From Haliotis asinina (taxonomy: Eukaryota; Mollusca; Gastropoda; Lepetellida; Haliotidae), in contig NC_090291.1 in assembly GCF_037392515.1 (NCBI RefSeq), forward strand, positions 16,519,501 through 16,583,500: a stretch of 64,000 bases of DNA. The letters run 5' to 3'. Both the position numbers and the translations under genes were made by a program. Below are positions 1 through 8,745 of this stretch, piece by piece. Within the stretch, counting starts at the first letter, position 1. Each line of letters opens with the position of its first letter. The notes beneath the pieces were generated by a model that worked only from the letters and a program-made list of their open reading frames with translations, made no database searches and was not told the DNA's origin.

Positions 1-288
1 ATAGTGGTCAGTATTCCATGTCAAATCAGGATCAATCCATTCTGCCCGAAACGATGCCGAAAATGTCAAAACAGAATTTGCAAAGTCAAGTCCAAGAACA
101 GATAATGGCTGAAATGTCAGAGATATGTTGAGAGGGTCGAAATACTTAGTCGTTGGTAATATCTCCGGCGAGTAGTTTGTGAGTAGTTTGCTTCGTAGGT
201 CTTGGTGTATCGTTCGATTGATAGTTAGACTCACTGGAAGGTTCGTGATCAACACCATCAGAGTTACGACTGTTACAGAAATATGCAT
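1..288 (-). CDS. Cys-loop ligand-gated ion channel subunit (nicotinic-receptor-like), N-terminal part, cut by window edge
   Basis: This is the first 96 codons of a second copy of the receptor gene at 3358-4446; the rest lies beyond the window. Translating the minus strand from the ATG at 286-288 gives an uninterrupted frame to base 1. It has a hydrophobic signal-peptide-like start, then the same order of landmarks as the intact paralogue: INRTIHQDLRS, LLTNYSPEI, a phenylalanine/leucine-rich stretch and WIDPDLTW (the conserved W-D-L-W region of Cys-loop receptors). No stop or frameshift is seen. A stop codon lies just upstream in frame, which supports the ATG at 288. The longer open frame at 146-406 is in another frame and is a shadow. 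Confidence 0.75.
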   Translation of the reverse strand, partial: MHISVTVVTLMVLITNLPVSLTINRTIHQDLRSKLLTNYSPEILPTTKYFDPLNISLTFQPLSVLGLDFANSVLTFSASFRAEWIDPDLTWNTDHY

Positions 289-927
289 GACGGAGTAGCC
301 TTACCTCTACGACTGTATGTTGTCTGGAAACGTATTTACTAAGTTCAGGACCCAATGTCAGGAGATAAATATATACTGCGAGTATTCTATCGATTACATA
401 AGACAAATATGCTGTAATTGCCTCATGTTAATAACTTTTAATCAATAACAGTGGTTTTCCATTTGGCTGCATGGTGTTTATGAAAAACACGTTTCAGTTT
501 CACTCAAGAGTCATTAAGACCTTTCAAACAGTGCCATACATACGGTACATATTCATCACTGGTGAGAGATTACCATTTTAAACACATGGAGTCAATCGAC
601 GTGGCATCATTAGCATCTGTGTATTTCCCTAGGTACGTTTCAAACATTCCACAATACCGTATTAACCTCAGTGTGGAGTCACCATATACATATAATACAC
701 CATATAATATGCTTTGTCAGTTGCAATGGTAAAGGAAACGCCATGATTGGATGTATTGACAAATGTAGAATCAAGTGATTTCGCTAACACATTTCATGAA
801 TTTATGTTTTTAAGCATACCATGAGTTAGCATTCAATAATTCATTTTTCAACCCGTTTGATCTTCTTGATAGATTTTGATGTCGGAAATTGCTCATTACA
901 GTCAGATGGAGGTTAGTTTGATGTTTA
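289..927. other. Non-coding spacer between receptor paralogues
   Basis: Upstream flank of the partial receptor copy. I see no supported gene or recognisable repeat here. Confidence 0.4.
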
Positions 928-1142
928 AAGCCGCACTCAGCAGTATTCGAGATATTTGTCGCCAGTCTAAAAAATCGAGTCTTGACTAGATAATCTAGTG
1001 ATTGCAGCGAGAGCATCGATAAACGCAACCGGGAGGTGATGACGTGTCAACGAGGTCAGCAAGCCTGACCCTCTGATTAGTCGCCTCTAACGGCAATCAT
1101 GGGTTTGCTGAAGACCAATTCTAACCTTGATCTTCACGGTAT
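928..1142 (-). repeat. Family B SINE-like repeat, diverged, reverse orientation
   Basis: It matches the family B consensus read on the minus strand: GCACTCAGCA tail remnant, clamp TCGAGTCT..., GAGCATCGAT, GTGTCAAC-AGTCAGC, TAGTCGCCTCT and the head ATCTTCACGG. It is heavily mutated and therefore old. Confidence 0.7.
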
Positions 1143-1710
1143 GCTTTGCTATAAAATGCTAACGTACAACCGTTTACCTAAACCTGAAGAGGTTTCCAAC
1201 ACCTCCCCTGGTAGGCGGTGAACACTGAGTGATCTACCGGGACCTCGGGGACAACTGTCTGAGGGAGCACCTGGGTAGTAAGCTCATTGGTCTTCCTCAG
1301 CTCCACAAAAAGACTCCAGTGATGCCCCGCCCCGTCCTCCTTCCCCGTCAAGGTCTTCCTCTGCTAGAGTGTTCCCGATGGAAATGGCAGCAGCAAAAGA
1401 GGTCACTGATAAGGAGAGGGAGATGATATGAGAGTCAACAGAACCGAGGGAAACTTGCCCACCTTTACCGAAGTCTCCACTGAAGATCAAATCCGAGGTG
1501 CCAGTCAGCGGTGTACCACCTAAACATAACGTGCTATAGCTACGGGCATGGCAGTCGGGACACTCGTAGACACACCTGGTATCGAGAGGGATCCTGGCGC
1601 CAGCCAGTGGAGAGGCACAGGGTACAGCTTTCACACGTAACTCGCGTTACCAGCTTCCCAGCATGGCGGCAGACTGATCGCTTTGTGGTTATTTGATGGC
1701 GCAACAACCT
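1143..1710. other. Non-coding spacer
   Basis: Short open frames on both strands only. None has a recognisable domain, and they overlap each other. Confidence 0.35.
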
Positions 1711-1966
1711 TGTGAAATGTAAACGGTTTATTCTTTCAGCAAACCACGTACACACGTTTTAAACACAAAATCAAAACACAATTTTCAGCTGTAATACACA
1801 GAAATGCAGACAGGGGTTGAAAAGACGAGATTTTCAACCCCTGTGAAACGTAAGCGGTTTATTCTTTCAGCAAATCACGTACACACGTTTTAAACACAAA
1901 ATCAAAACACAATTTTCAGCTGTAATACACAGAAATGCAGACAGGGGTTGAAAAGACGAGATTTTC
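1711..1966. repeat. Tandem duplication, 131-bp period, two copies
   Basis: Copy 1 (1711-1835) and copy 2 (1842-1966) differ at only a few positions and are separated by the hexamer AACCCC. The duplication directly abuts the C-terminal end of a Tc1-like transposase relic, so it may be the duplicated terminal region of that transposon. Confidence 0.85.
1811..1843. repeat. Perfect 13-bp inverted repeat at the junction of the 131-bp duplication
   Basis: Arms CAGGGGTTGAAAA (1811-1823) and TTTTCAACCCCTG (1831-1843) are exact reverse complements with a 7-bp loop. Only the first duplicate carries both arms. Confidence 0.85.
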
Positions 1967-1993
1967 CTCACGATAACAACACAGGAAACATAA

Positions 1994-2840
1994 TTATTGG
2001 AAAAAGTGAAGTCTCTTATAACGAGAATGTCCACCCCTGGCCTGGATGCATGACTTAAAACGTTTTCTGACTGAAGTGGTCAAATGTCTGATGGCGTCAG
2101 CAGGAATAAGCTTCCATTTATCGACGTGGGCCTGTGTCAACTCCTGTCTTGTATATGGCGGACTCTGTCTTCCCCACATCTGTCTACTGAGTTGATCCCA
2201 CAAATGTTCGATAGGTGACCAATCAGGGAAACGAGCTGACCACTGCAAAACGTTCACGTTGTTGGCGTTCAGAAATTTCTGTACAATCCTTGGACGAGCA
2301 TTGTCGTTTTGCTGTATATATGGCAGAACCACCGGCCTCAGCACCTCAGCGATATTCCGTTGAGCAGTCAAATTACCGTTGAGAATAACTAGCTCAATCT
2401 CCTGGTGACCGCATATGGCCACCCAGACCATGACGCTATCGTCGCCATACGGCTTCGACTCCAGCTCAACGCGCTGTTCATTTACCTCTCCTCCTGTACA
2501 CTATCACCCTGTCGTCAGGCCTCGACAGACAGCATATGCTTTCGTCTGAAAACAGTTCCCTACGCCAGTCACGTAGCTACCTACGTCTGAATTATCTGGC
2601 CCAGCCAAGTCTCAGCTGACAATGTCTATCCGTTTGAAGCATTCTCCGGTATGGTCGATAGCATCTGATACCATGGGCATGAAGTCTTTTCGTTACTTTC
2701 GTTACTGACGTGCGGGGTGACTTAGTGCCGTTACCGAAGATTCCGGCGTCATAAGGAAGCGTGATGTGCAACGTTCTCAGGTGCCGGTCTTTCACAGCCG
2801 CTGTTACCCGCGGTCTGTCTGACCGTGGTGTGCCTGTCCC
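1994..2840 (-). pseudogene. Tc1/mariner-superfamily transposase, decayed
   Basis: The C-terminal part is open at 1994-2431 (MVWVAICG, then QQNDNARP with the second catalytic Asp region, then FPDWSPIEHLWD with the last acidic residue of the DDE/D triad). Upstream on the same strand, but in other frames and with stops, are LFSDES (first catalytic Asp, about 2550) and the helix-turn-helix DNA-binding part at about 2592-2795 (HGIRCYRPYRR, LQTDRHCQLRLGWAR). Order and spacing match a Tc1-type transposase of roughly 330 residues. At least one frameshift and in-frame stops separate the pieces, so it cannot make a working enzyme. Seen: motifs and breaks. Known: the family architecture. Confidence 0.85.
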
Positions 2841-3357
2841 ATGTTTGATCAGTTTGACTCAAGCATTGACGATGGTGCCTGGCAGTAACTACGGAATACC
2901 GAAGGGTTGCAGCAACCCTTCACCCGCTTGAGACTGAATTGAGTTATAATCATTATTTACACAAACGAATTTACACTATGATTAAGTTTGGTAGAACTAA
3001 TTTTTCGTTGAATGTTTTCGGACTTATGTATCCTCAGAGGAGGATATTAATTTTACAATACTTCCTTTGAGCATGCAGCCGGTAACGATCCCAGTTTCTC
3101 AGTTTCTAACTTAATCCACCAACACTAACAATAAATCTAACTGCAAAACATATGACCCAAAATGTACCACAGTACAAGACTCAGTAATGGCTAACAACAG
3201 TGAAAGGAAATATCTTTGTACAGTCTGATCTGTTGGTTTTTCAAGGTATGCCGTGAGAATGTCTTTATGCATCACGGCTCGAATTCTATAGCACATATTC
3301 TTGTACGGAACTTTCGGGTCAAACCTGAGTTAGCGTGTACAGAGCATGATGTTCTCG
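2841..3357. other. Non-coding, 3' flank of the intact receptor gene
   Basis: It contains a short palindrome (GAAGGGTTGCAGCAACCCTTC region, about 2900-2920), possibly linked to the Tc1 relic. Otherwise I see no coding or repeat signal. Confidence 0.4.
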
Positions 3358-4446
3358 TTACACAAAGAAAACCAGAATGCTGAGACCCCACCACAGAAGA
3401 ACCAATATGAAAACCAGCATGTCCAAAGTACGTGTACGAGTTGTGTCATGTATGGTCTCAGATGGGTCCGAACAGGGCGTTGGTATTTTCATCTTGCAAC
3501 AACGATGAGATCCTTCCATACAAAATGCCTTATTACTCATGACCAGTGTCACTATGATGGCGAAACAACTCTGACTGAGAACTAGAATGAGGTACACGGC
3601 CATTCTTGACAGGGATCCTGACTTGGGCATCACATCAATGATGAAGACCAAAAACACAGAATAGGACAGGCATGAGGAAATAAGATAGGACATCCTTTCT
3701 CCTGAGTCGATTGGCAGTAGAAATGAACAGGCATTCAAGAGAGACAACAGACACATGGGAAACAAAATGGTGGTCACGTAAAACGTTGACTGACGCTTCA
3801 GAAGCAGTGTGAAGATTATTGCACCGGGTGTTGATTCTGACGTGGTGTTCACAATATGCCACTCTGACGAGTTGTGTCTTCTAAAGGGCATATTTGTAGA
3901 TACAGACGGTATAACATGACACATAACTGGAGGAGCAATTATCATCTGACAACTTTGACTATCAAATGGAAACATTGTACTATCAACTTCACATGTGGTT
4001 TGAAAGGTACTGACAATCCCGTGCACCACACCACCATTGTTGTACACCATCAACGTATTATCACCTTCAAGAAGCGAACTCGAGGCAACACTGTTAAGTA
4101 TGAGAGGCTTTGGTGTCCAGATATCGGTAGGAGAGAGAACAATCAGTGATAGGCCATCATAGTTGCGAGTATCCCATGTCAAATCGGGATCAACCCAGCG
4201 TGACATGAAGAAAGCGGAAAATGCCACAAGAGAGTTAGCAAAGTCCATCCCGTGAACGGAAAATGGCAAAAATGTCAATGATATGTTTAACTCTTCGAAA
4301 TCTTCAGTCGTAGGTATTATCTCTGGTGAGTAGTTGGTGAGTAGTGTGCTTCTTAGCTGCTGGTGTATTTGTCGATTGATGGTCATGCTAAACGGAACAC
4401 TCACGATCACCATCAAGAGAATTACGACAGAAACAGAAACATGCAT
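3358..4446 (-). CDS. Cys-loop ligand-gated ion channel subunit, nicotinic-acetylcholine-receptor-like, intronless
   Basis: A single open frame encodes a complete pentameric-channel subunit. From the ATG at 4446: signal peptide (MHVSVSVVILLMVIV), an extracellular domain with WVDPDLTWD and IWTPKPLILN, then the Cys-loop, in which two cysteines flank exactly 13 residues including FPFD. Four membrane segments follow: M1 with the conserved proline (ILFPM), M2 preceded by GER, M3, a short cytoplasmic loop of about 40 residues, and M4 at the extreme C-terminus. The glutamate before M2 is the feature associated with cation selectivity. Loop C lacks the vicinal Cys-Cys pair of alpha subunits, so it is probably a non-alpha subunit or has another ligand. 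The frame extends upstream to 4503, but homology to the neighbour and the signal peptide both begin at 4446. The lack of introns is unusual for the family and suggests origin by retroposition. Ligand unknown. Confidence 0.85.
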   Translation of the reverse strand: MHVSVSVVILLMVIVSVPFSMTINRQIHQQLRSTLLTNYSPEIIPTTEDFEELNISLTFLPFSVHGMDFANSLVAFSAFFMSRWVDPDLTWDTRNYDGLSLIVLSPTDIWTPKPLILNSVASSSLLEGDNTLMVYNNGGVVHGIVSTFQTTCEVDSTMFPFDSQSCQMIIAPPVMCHVIPSVSTNMPFRRHNSSEWHIVNTTSESTPGAIIFTLLLKRQSTFYVTTILFPMCLLSLLNACSFLLPIDSGERMSYLISSCLSYSVFLVFIIDVMPKSGSLSRMAVYLILVLSQSCFAIIVTLVMSNKAFCMEGSHRCCKMKIPTPCSDPSETIHDTTRTRTLDMLVFILVLLWWGLSILVFFV

Positions 4447-4503
4447 GTCTCGGAGAATCCAGGTGACAGTTTTGTGAGAATGAAGTGCGCTGACTCGAGA
4501 CAT

Positions 4504-5685
4504 TTATTACTCTGGTCAACGCAAGATCAGGTGATGAACTTCTATAACAAGTAACGATATTGATTATATGGGATGAATAAATATATTGGTTCAATGATCA
4601 CGTGTTAGTGTCGGTTTTCTCATTAACCTGTGTAGTACTTGGCCACTGAAAGAGATTTTCAGTTCCTACTTATGAGTTACTGCAAACAGTAACGTGTGGA
4701 TGCGAAATACGGCGCGTAAATACATCCGCGAAACAACTGTTGTCAAATTCCCTCATTACCTTCCACAGATCTATACGATATGTAGCCAATATTTATTAAA
4801 GAATAATTACCTGTCTTTTTTGTGGTCCTAGTCACGTTAAAGGATTCACAACACCCGTATTTCGAGTTCACAGTTATTGACGTCGAAAATCGTTTACGGT
4901 GCTTTTACAAATTCATGTTGGTTTAGATCAAGGTTGTATTAAACATGTTTATTTCTAAACACAGGAGTTATGAGACTGTGATAACTTCATGATGTTTCAA
5001 CCTTATTGAAGTCGGAGTTTCAATTTCCCTGATCACTAATCATTATGCACATTTCCCTTGACGACGTTACATCTTGTTTATTTGCTTGAAATATGCACTG
5101 TTGATCTTTAAGGTGCCTTCGGTTTATCTATACTTTTACACAACTGTGTATTGATGATTGGACGGATGATCCACAGATGGGAAATAGCCTGATAGGAAGC
5201 ACGTGACCGGTACATCCCTGTTTTTCTGCTGTAAAGGAAGGGATAACTACTATATCAGTGTAAAACAATGTAGGATCTTTCAACAATGTACATATTCATA
5301 TAATCATTCTTTTTTTTAAACAAATTGATTTAATTGATAAATGCACTGCTCCACAAAATTTCAATCATGTGTCTTTGTCTTCCGCTGATCTACACGTCCT
5401 TGAATAACATCAAATTTTCATTGATATTTGGGTTTTGGGTTTCTTTATTTCTTTGAAGAGCGTATATAGATTGCTAGTGGCTTTATGCTCAAAGGGGGTT
5501 TGTTTTTTTTTTTTTTTTGTTTTTTATCCAGTTTGGTCATTCTTTTGAGCTTTAGTTTACTTCCTTTGCTAACATCATTTTGAAATGTTATATTCATCAA
5601 TGTATATGAATGTCTTGGTTTATTTGCGATATGGCTGGAAGTGACTGAACATCTTCACTCACTCACTCGAGAGTACACGGAATGA
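4504..5685. other. Non-coding, AT-rich flank of the Polinton insertion
   Basis: No supported gene. There is a T-run at about 5502-5523 and a CACTCACTCACTC stretch at about 5655-5668 that looks like the tail of a decayed SINE next to the insertion site. Confidence 0.45.
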
Positions 5686-5690
5686 GCTTT
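5686..5690. repeat. Target-site duplication, left copy (GCTTT)
   Basis: The 5 bp outside the left inverted repeat are identical to 19964-19968 outside the right one. This is the duplication expected from integrase-mediated insertion. Confidence 0.8.
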
Positions 5691-5806
5691 AGTAGTATAT
5701 ACAATGGGGGTTCTGGACCACTTTCAAGAAAAGTCTCTACAAAGCCTTATTTACTAAATAAGGCTTTGGTTGGGACCTTAGCTCTTGCTACTATTACCCC
5801 TACTAC
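5691..5806 (+). repeat. Polinton left terminal inverted repeat
   Basis: 116 bp from AGTAGTATAT to CCCCTACTAC. The reverse complement of 19848-19963 matches it except for two adjacent differences (GGGACCTTAG here, GGGGTCTTAG there). The AGT terminus is typical of Polintons. Confidence 0.95.
5741..5767. repeat. 27-bp near-perfect palindrome inside the left inverted repeat
   Basis: Arms AAAGCCTTATTTA and TAAATAAGGCTTT are exact reverse complements around a single central base. The same structure is present in the right repeat. It could form a cruciform or bind a dimeric protein such as the integrase or terminal protein (inference). Confidence 0.85.
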
Positions 5807-5861
5807 AAAAAAGTTGGCGGTAATTACTGTGCCTATGTCACGTTTATATCGATGAAACAGT

Positions 5862-6479
5862 TTAACGTGAACCGCCTATGATCTCTTTGGTGTTCATAAT
5901 AAAGGCTTGCTGGGCTTTTTGTATCCCCTGTTCTATGTACTTTTTTTTCTCGTCCTCGCTGATAGCAGACTTACGAGACTTGGACCGAATATCTTGTTTC
6001 ATTCCGTTATATTTTGTGAGTTCAGAGAGGATTGAACGAAACTCCTCTTCTGAGATCTTACTATCAGAGAGTGCCGTGGAAATACGCTCACTCACTGTGT
6101 TGAGCTTTGCTTCGGCCAGAACCCTGATCTCGTCGTGTTTCAATGCCTTACGATGCAGTCTGCGTGATACTAACTTAAGCGCCAACCCTGCTAACCCTGC
6201 CACCCCTGCCGTTATTTCAATACCTAGCACTATAGGTGCAGCCACGATGGTAGCCAACAACCCAACGCCTGCCGCCCCTAGTCCCATGCTGGTTGCCATA
6301 AGGGTAGTGTCAGCCCCGTCCACGATATTGAAAGCTCTATTGTGCTTCTTACATAGTGCTTTCCGCGTGTCACGGTCTTGTTCTAGTTGACGTTTTACAT
6401 CACATAACTGCCTCAAGCGGAACCCATCTAGGGTTTCCAACGTCTTCGCTACTTCCTCTACGACTGGGTACAGACCCAT
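5862..6479 (-). CDS. Polinton accessory membrane-associated protein, 205 aa
   Basis: I cannot assign a biochemical function. The first ~50 residues are charged and helical. Residues about 55-105 form a long hydrophobic, glycine/alanine-rich region (LGAAGVGLLATIVAAPIVLG followed by a second apolar run) that could be a membrane hairpin. The rest is a charged helical segment with ISTALSDSKISEEEFRSIL. This helical part looks like proteins I associate with invertebrate Polintons. It is the leftmost gene, reads towards the left inverted repeat, and lies 13 bp downstream of the next minus-strand gene. The sequence before its ATG (AATATATATTATAGG) is the same AT-rich type as at other gene starts here. 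A membrane-perturbing or particle-lining role is a guess. Confidence 0.75.
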   Translation of the reverse strand: MGLYPVVEEVAKTLETLDGFRLRQLCDVKRQLEQDRDTRKALCKKHNRAFNIVDGADTTLMATSMGLGAAGVGLLATIVAAPIVLGIEITAGVAGLAGLALKLVSRRLHRKALKHDEIRVLAEAKLNTVSERISTALSDSKISEEEFRSILSELTKYNGMKQDIRSKSRKSAISEDEKKKYIEQGIQKAQQAFIMNTKEIIGGSR

Positions 6480-6492
6480 CCTATAATATATA

Positions 6493-7173
6493 TTATGAAA
6501 GATATTTTAATTGGGTTTCAGTTAATAGTCCATAAGTGAATTTGAATTCTATAAGGTCTATACCACTATTCAGGGTAATAGGTGAGAGGTTAATAGACTT
6601 TCCTGTTGTAATAAAAACCCCACTGAGGCTTATTAAGCGGTTTATATGACCCGGGGTATCCCGTTGTATAATAATACGACAATGTTGACCTATGTGTTCG
6701 TCATACCAGTGTATTGACACCCCGGGTACAATTTGGTGTACTCTTGAGTTGTTTTCAGTGCTTAAATAAAAGAAGACTTCTATGATGAGTGTGGAAGGGG
6801 AGAATATATCAAGAATATTTACTATATTACTCAAACGATTGCTAAATGTTAATTTATTTTTTCCTACAGACCTTAAACTATTTACGGAATTAATAGACAT
6901 CATGAATCCCCTCTCCGGAATGATGAAATCCCCGATCCAGCTACCGTTGTTACTAATCTTAGAGATCCACTCATTTTCATCCATTGTGATATAAGGTGAG
7001 GCGAGTGTTAAGTTGATCTTCCATTTGGGCTCTTTAAAATCTGATAACGACACCCGTCTGTACACGTTGTCTTTGAAGTGCAGGATATATAAGGTGTCTT
7101 CCTCACCAGGCTGATCGAATCCCTCCGTATCTCCTAGGTCGTTAAGCGTAGTGTTGGGTCGATGACTGGTCAT
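6493..7173 (-). CDS. Possible virion surface/fibre-like protein, paralogue 2, 226 aa
   Basis: No named family recognised. It is clearly homologous to the adjacent 303-aa protein. Both start with a short polar tail containing DLGDT-x-GFD-x-PG, followed by a YxxxFK/LKxNxYRRV/KRV segment, and share a beta-rich body with SPY, NNG, STLII and a C-terminus ending in a FKFT/MKFT-LL-QL pattern. It lacks about 70 residues that its neighbour has after the shared N-terminus. It is 10 bp from that neighbour and in the same direction. A common N-terminal peptide with diverging beta-rich bodies is what one expects of receptor-binding fibres that dock to a capsid vertex; this is inference from architecture only. 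The ATG follows an AT-rich leader (ATAGTATAATA). Confidence 0.8.
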   Translation of the reverse strand: MTSHRPNTTLNDLGDTEGFDQPGEEDTLYILHFKDNVYRRVSLSDFKEPKWKINLTLASPYITMDENEWISKISNNGSWIGDFIIPERGFMMSINSVNSLRSVGKNKLTFSNRLSNIVNILDIFSPSTLIIEVFFYLSTENNSRVHQIVPGVSIHWYDEHIGQHCRIIIQRDTPGHINRLISLSGVFITTGKSINLSPITLNSGIDLIEFKFTYGLLTETQLKYLS

Positions 7174-7183
7174 TATTATACTA

Positions 7184-8095
7184 TTACGATATAATTTCCA
7201 ACTGGTTTTTTGATAATAGTTCAGGGGTGAACTTCATACCCATGAAGTGTATGTTGGCAGGCAGGAAGATATTGGTTAGTGATATCTTGTTTTCCACGAT
7301 CACGTTGACACCCTGCAGACTGGTGTTGGAGTTGGAACCCACCCGCACGTAAACGTTGCAAACTTGATACTGGTGTCGTTTCACCCACCCGAGTTTGATC
7401 CCCTTCACTATCTCGACATCATTCCCCGATGGTTCCCCTAGGTAGACTTTGATGATCAGTGTTGAGTTTGCCGGTAGATCCTCTAGTATAGTGACCACGC
7501 CTTCGAATTCAGACACCAACTGCAATTTCACGTTTTGTATGGTCGGTTTACTCGTTAGCATGTGGGCTGCCATAGTGTTGAGTGGGCTGATGACTATGCT
7601 ACGTCTCTGAGTTGGGACGTAAGCCACGAGCAGGGTTCCATTGTTCACGACTTTGTTTAGGTGGTTGTCTTTGTTATCCGTGAACACGTAGGGAGAGACG
7701 AGTCTAATATTGAGAAACCAGTCGTCGTTATCGGGTAACAACACCCACTTGTCATCTTCGGTGAAGACGAGCATATATGGTTTGTTTTGGACGATGGTAG
7801 TGCTCTCAACATCGTCTAAGTCGAACAGTTTACCACCGAACGATGGGTATATTATCCAGTTATTACCGGTGTTGACAAGGGCGTACTTAGTGTTGACTTT
7901 TGCTCTTGCGGTATCTACTATATCACTTAGGGCTCCACCGGAGGTGACTTCAACGCGTTTGTAAATGTTGTTTTTCAGTTGAAAGGCGTACGATGTACCA
8001 TCTACTCCGGGAGCGTCGAAACCGCGCGTGTCTCCGAGGTCGGAGATCCCGATATTGACGCATTTTTTCACTCCGGGCCCTTGTGCACTGGTCAT
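7184..8095 (-). CDS. Possible virion surface/fibre-like protein, paralogue 1, 303 aa
   Basis: Larger member of the tandem pair. The N-terminal DLGDTRGFDAPG motif is at about residues 19-30. A roughly 70-residue region absent from the shorter copy follows (ALVNTGNNWIIYPSF ... DDKWVLLP), then the shared beta-rich body. No signal peptide or membrane segment is visible, so a particle-associated rather than secreted product is likely. The start codon overlaps the stop of the upstream minor-capsid-like gene (ATGA overlap, 8092-8095). That tight coupling suggests the two are expressed together and may interact. Function is inferred only from position and architecture. Confidence 0.8.
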   Translation of the reverse strand: MTSAQGPGVKKCVNIGISDLGDTRGFDAPGVDGTSYAFQLKNNIYKRVEVTSGGALSDIVDTARAKVNTKYALVNTGNNWIIYPSFGGKLFDLDDVESTTIVQNKPYMLVFTEDDKWVLLPDNDDWFLNIRLVSPYVFTDNKDNHLNKVVNNGTLLVAYVPTQRRSIVISPLNTMAAHMLTSKPTIQNVKLQLVSEFEGVVTILEDLPANSTLIIKVYLGEPSGNDVEIVKGIKLGWVKRHQYQVCNVYVRVGSNSNTSLQGVNVIVENKISLTNIFLPANIHFMGMKFTPELLSKNQLEIIS

Positions 8096-8745
8096 TTTAC
8101 ATGAAGCGTTAAGCTGAGGTATCCTATATTTACAGGATTATGATTTATATCTAACACCGATATTGTCAGCTCAGGTATGTTGCCCTGGATTAATCTCTTA
8201 TACTGCCGTGGTGAAAACGACTCGGTTCTACCGTCGTTGAATTTCTCAGTTTTCACCGGCACTGCTCTCAGTATAGTGGAAGGGTGACCTCCTTGAATGT
8301 TGTACGTTGTGCTCACCTGACCGAGATGAATGTACAGCTCTCGGTACGGTACTAGATCGGGTAACTTCGTGCCTGTGACGGTTGTTGTTGGTTTTATCTC
8401 GTCAGGAGACATACCGAGTATCCTCGCTAATGGTCGGCCGAGCCTCAATGAGGTTCTTCCGTTGTTGATTAACACCACTGTGCCGTTTGAGTCGTTCATC
8501 TTGAGTTCGGCTCCCAGGGGTTTGAAGACCTCGTCGTTTAGAGAGCACACGCTGTAGTAGCCGTCAGTTATCTGGCTGCGAGTTCCACTGACGAACAGCT
8601 TATTGTTGCTGGCGTTGATGTTAGTCCATTGCGGTAGGTAGGTGATATCGCAGAGTGCGACTTCGAGTTGGCCTGACGTGTTATCGATCGCGTGCGTCAG
8701 CTGAACGGCCTCACCGCTCGTTATTCCTGGAAGTGTTATGTACAT
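8092..8745 (-). CDS. Probable minor capsid (penton-like, single jelly-roll) protein, 217 aa
   Basis: It matches the pattern I know for Polinton/adintovirus penton proteins: a soluble all-beta protein of about 200 residues whose C-terminal half has a strand with LYIHLGQVSTTYN, then a segment with ILRAVPV, then a conserved aromatic-basic stretch (PRQYKRLIQG) and a terminal ISVLDINHNPVNIGYLSLTL strand pair. A single jelly-roll protein of this size forms the capsid vertices in this virus group. It heads a minus-strand run of four genes and is divergent from the 457-aa gene at 8738. The two starts overlap by a few bases (ATG at 8743-8745 here). Fold assignment rests on pattern recognition, not on an alignment. 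Confidence 0.7.
   Translation of the reverse strand: MYITLPGITSGEAVQLTHAIDNTSGQLEVALCDITYLPQWTNINASNNKLFVSGTRSQITDGYYSVCSLNDEVFKPLGAELKMNDSNGTVVLINNGRTSLRLGRPLARILGMSPDEIKPTTTVTGTKLPDLVPYRELYIHLGQVSTTYNIQGGHPSTILRAVPVKTEKFNDGRTESFSPRQYKRLIQGNIPELTISVLDINHNPVNIGYLSLTLHVK

Noticed and set aside
5878..6390. 170-codon plus-strand frame in the Polinton
   Set aside because: Antisense shadow of the 205-aa gene, whose strand, leader and neighbours fit the element.
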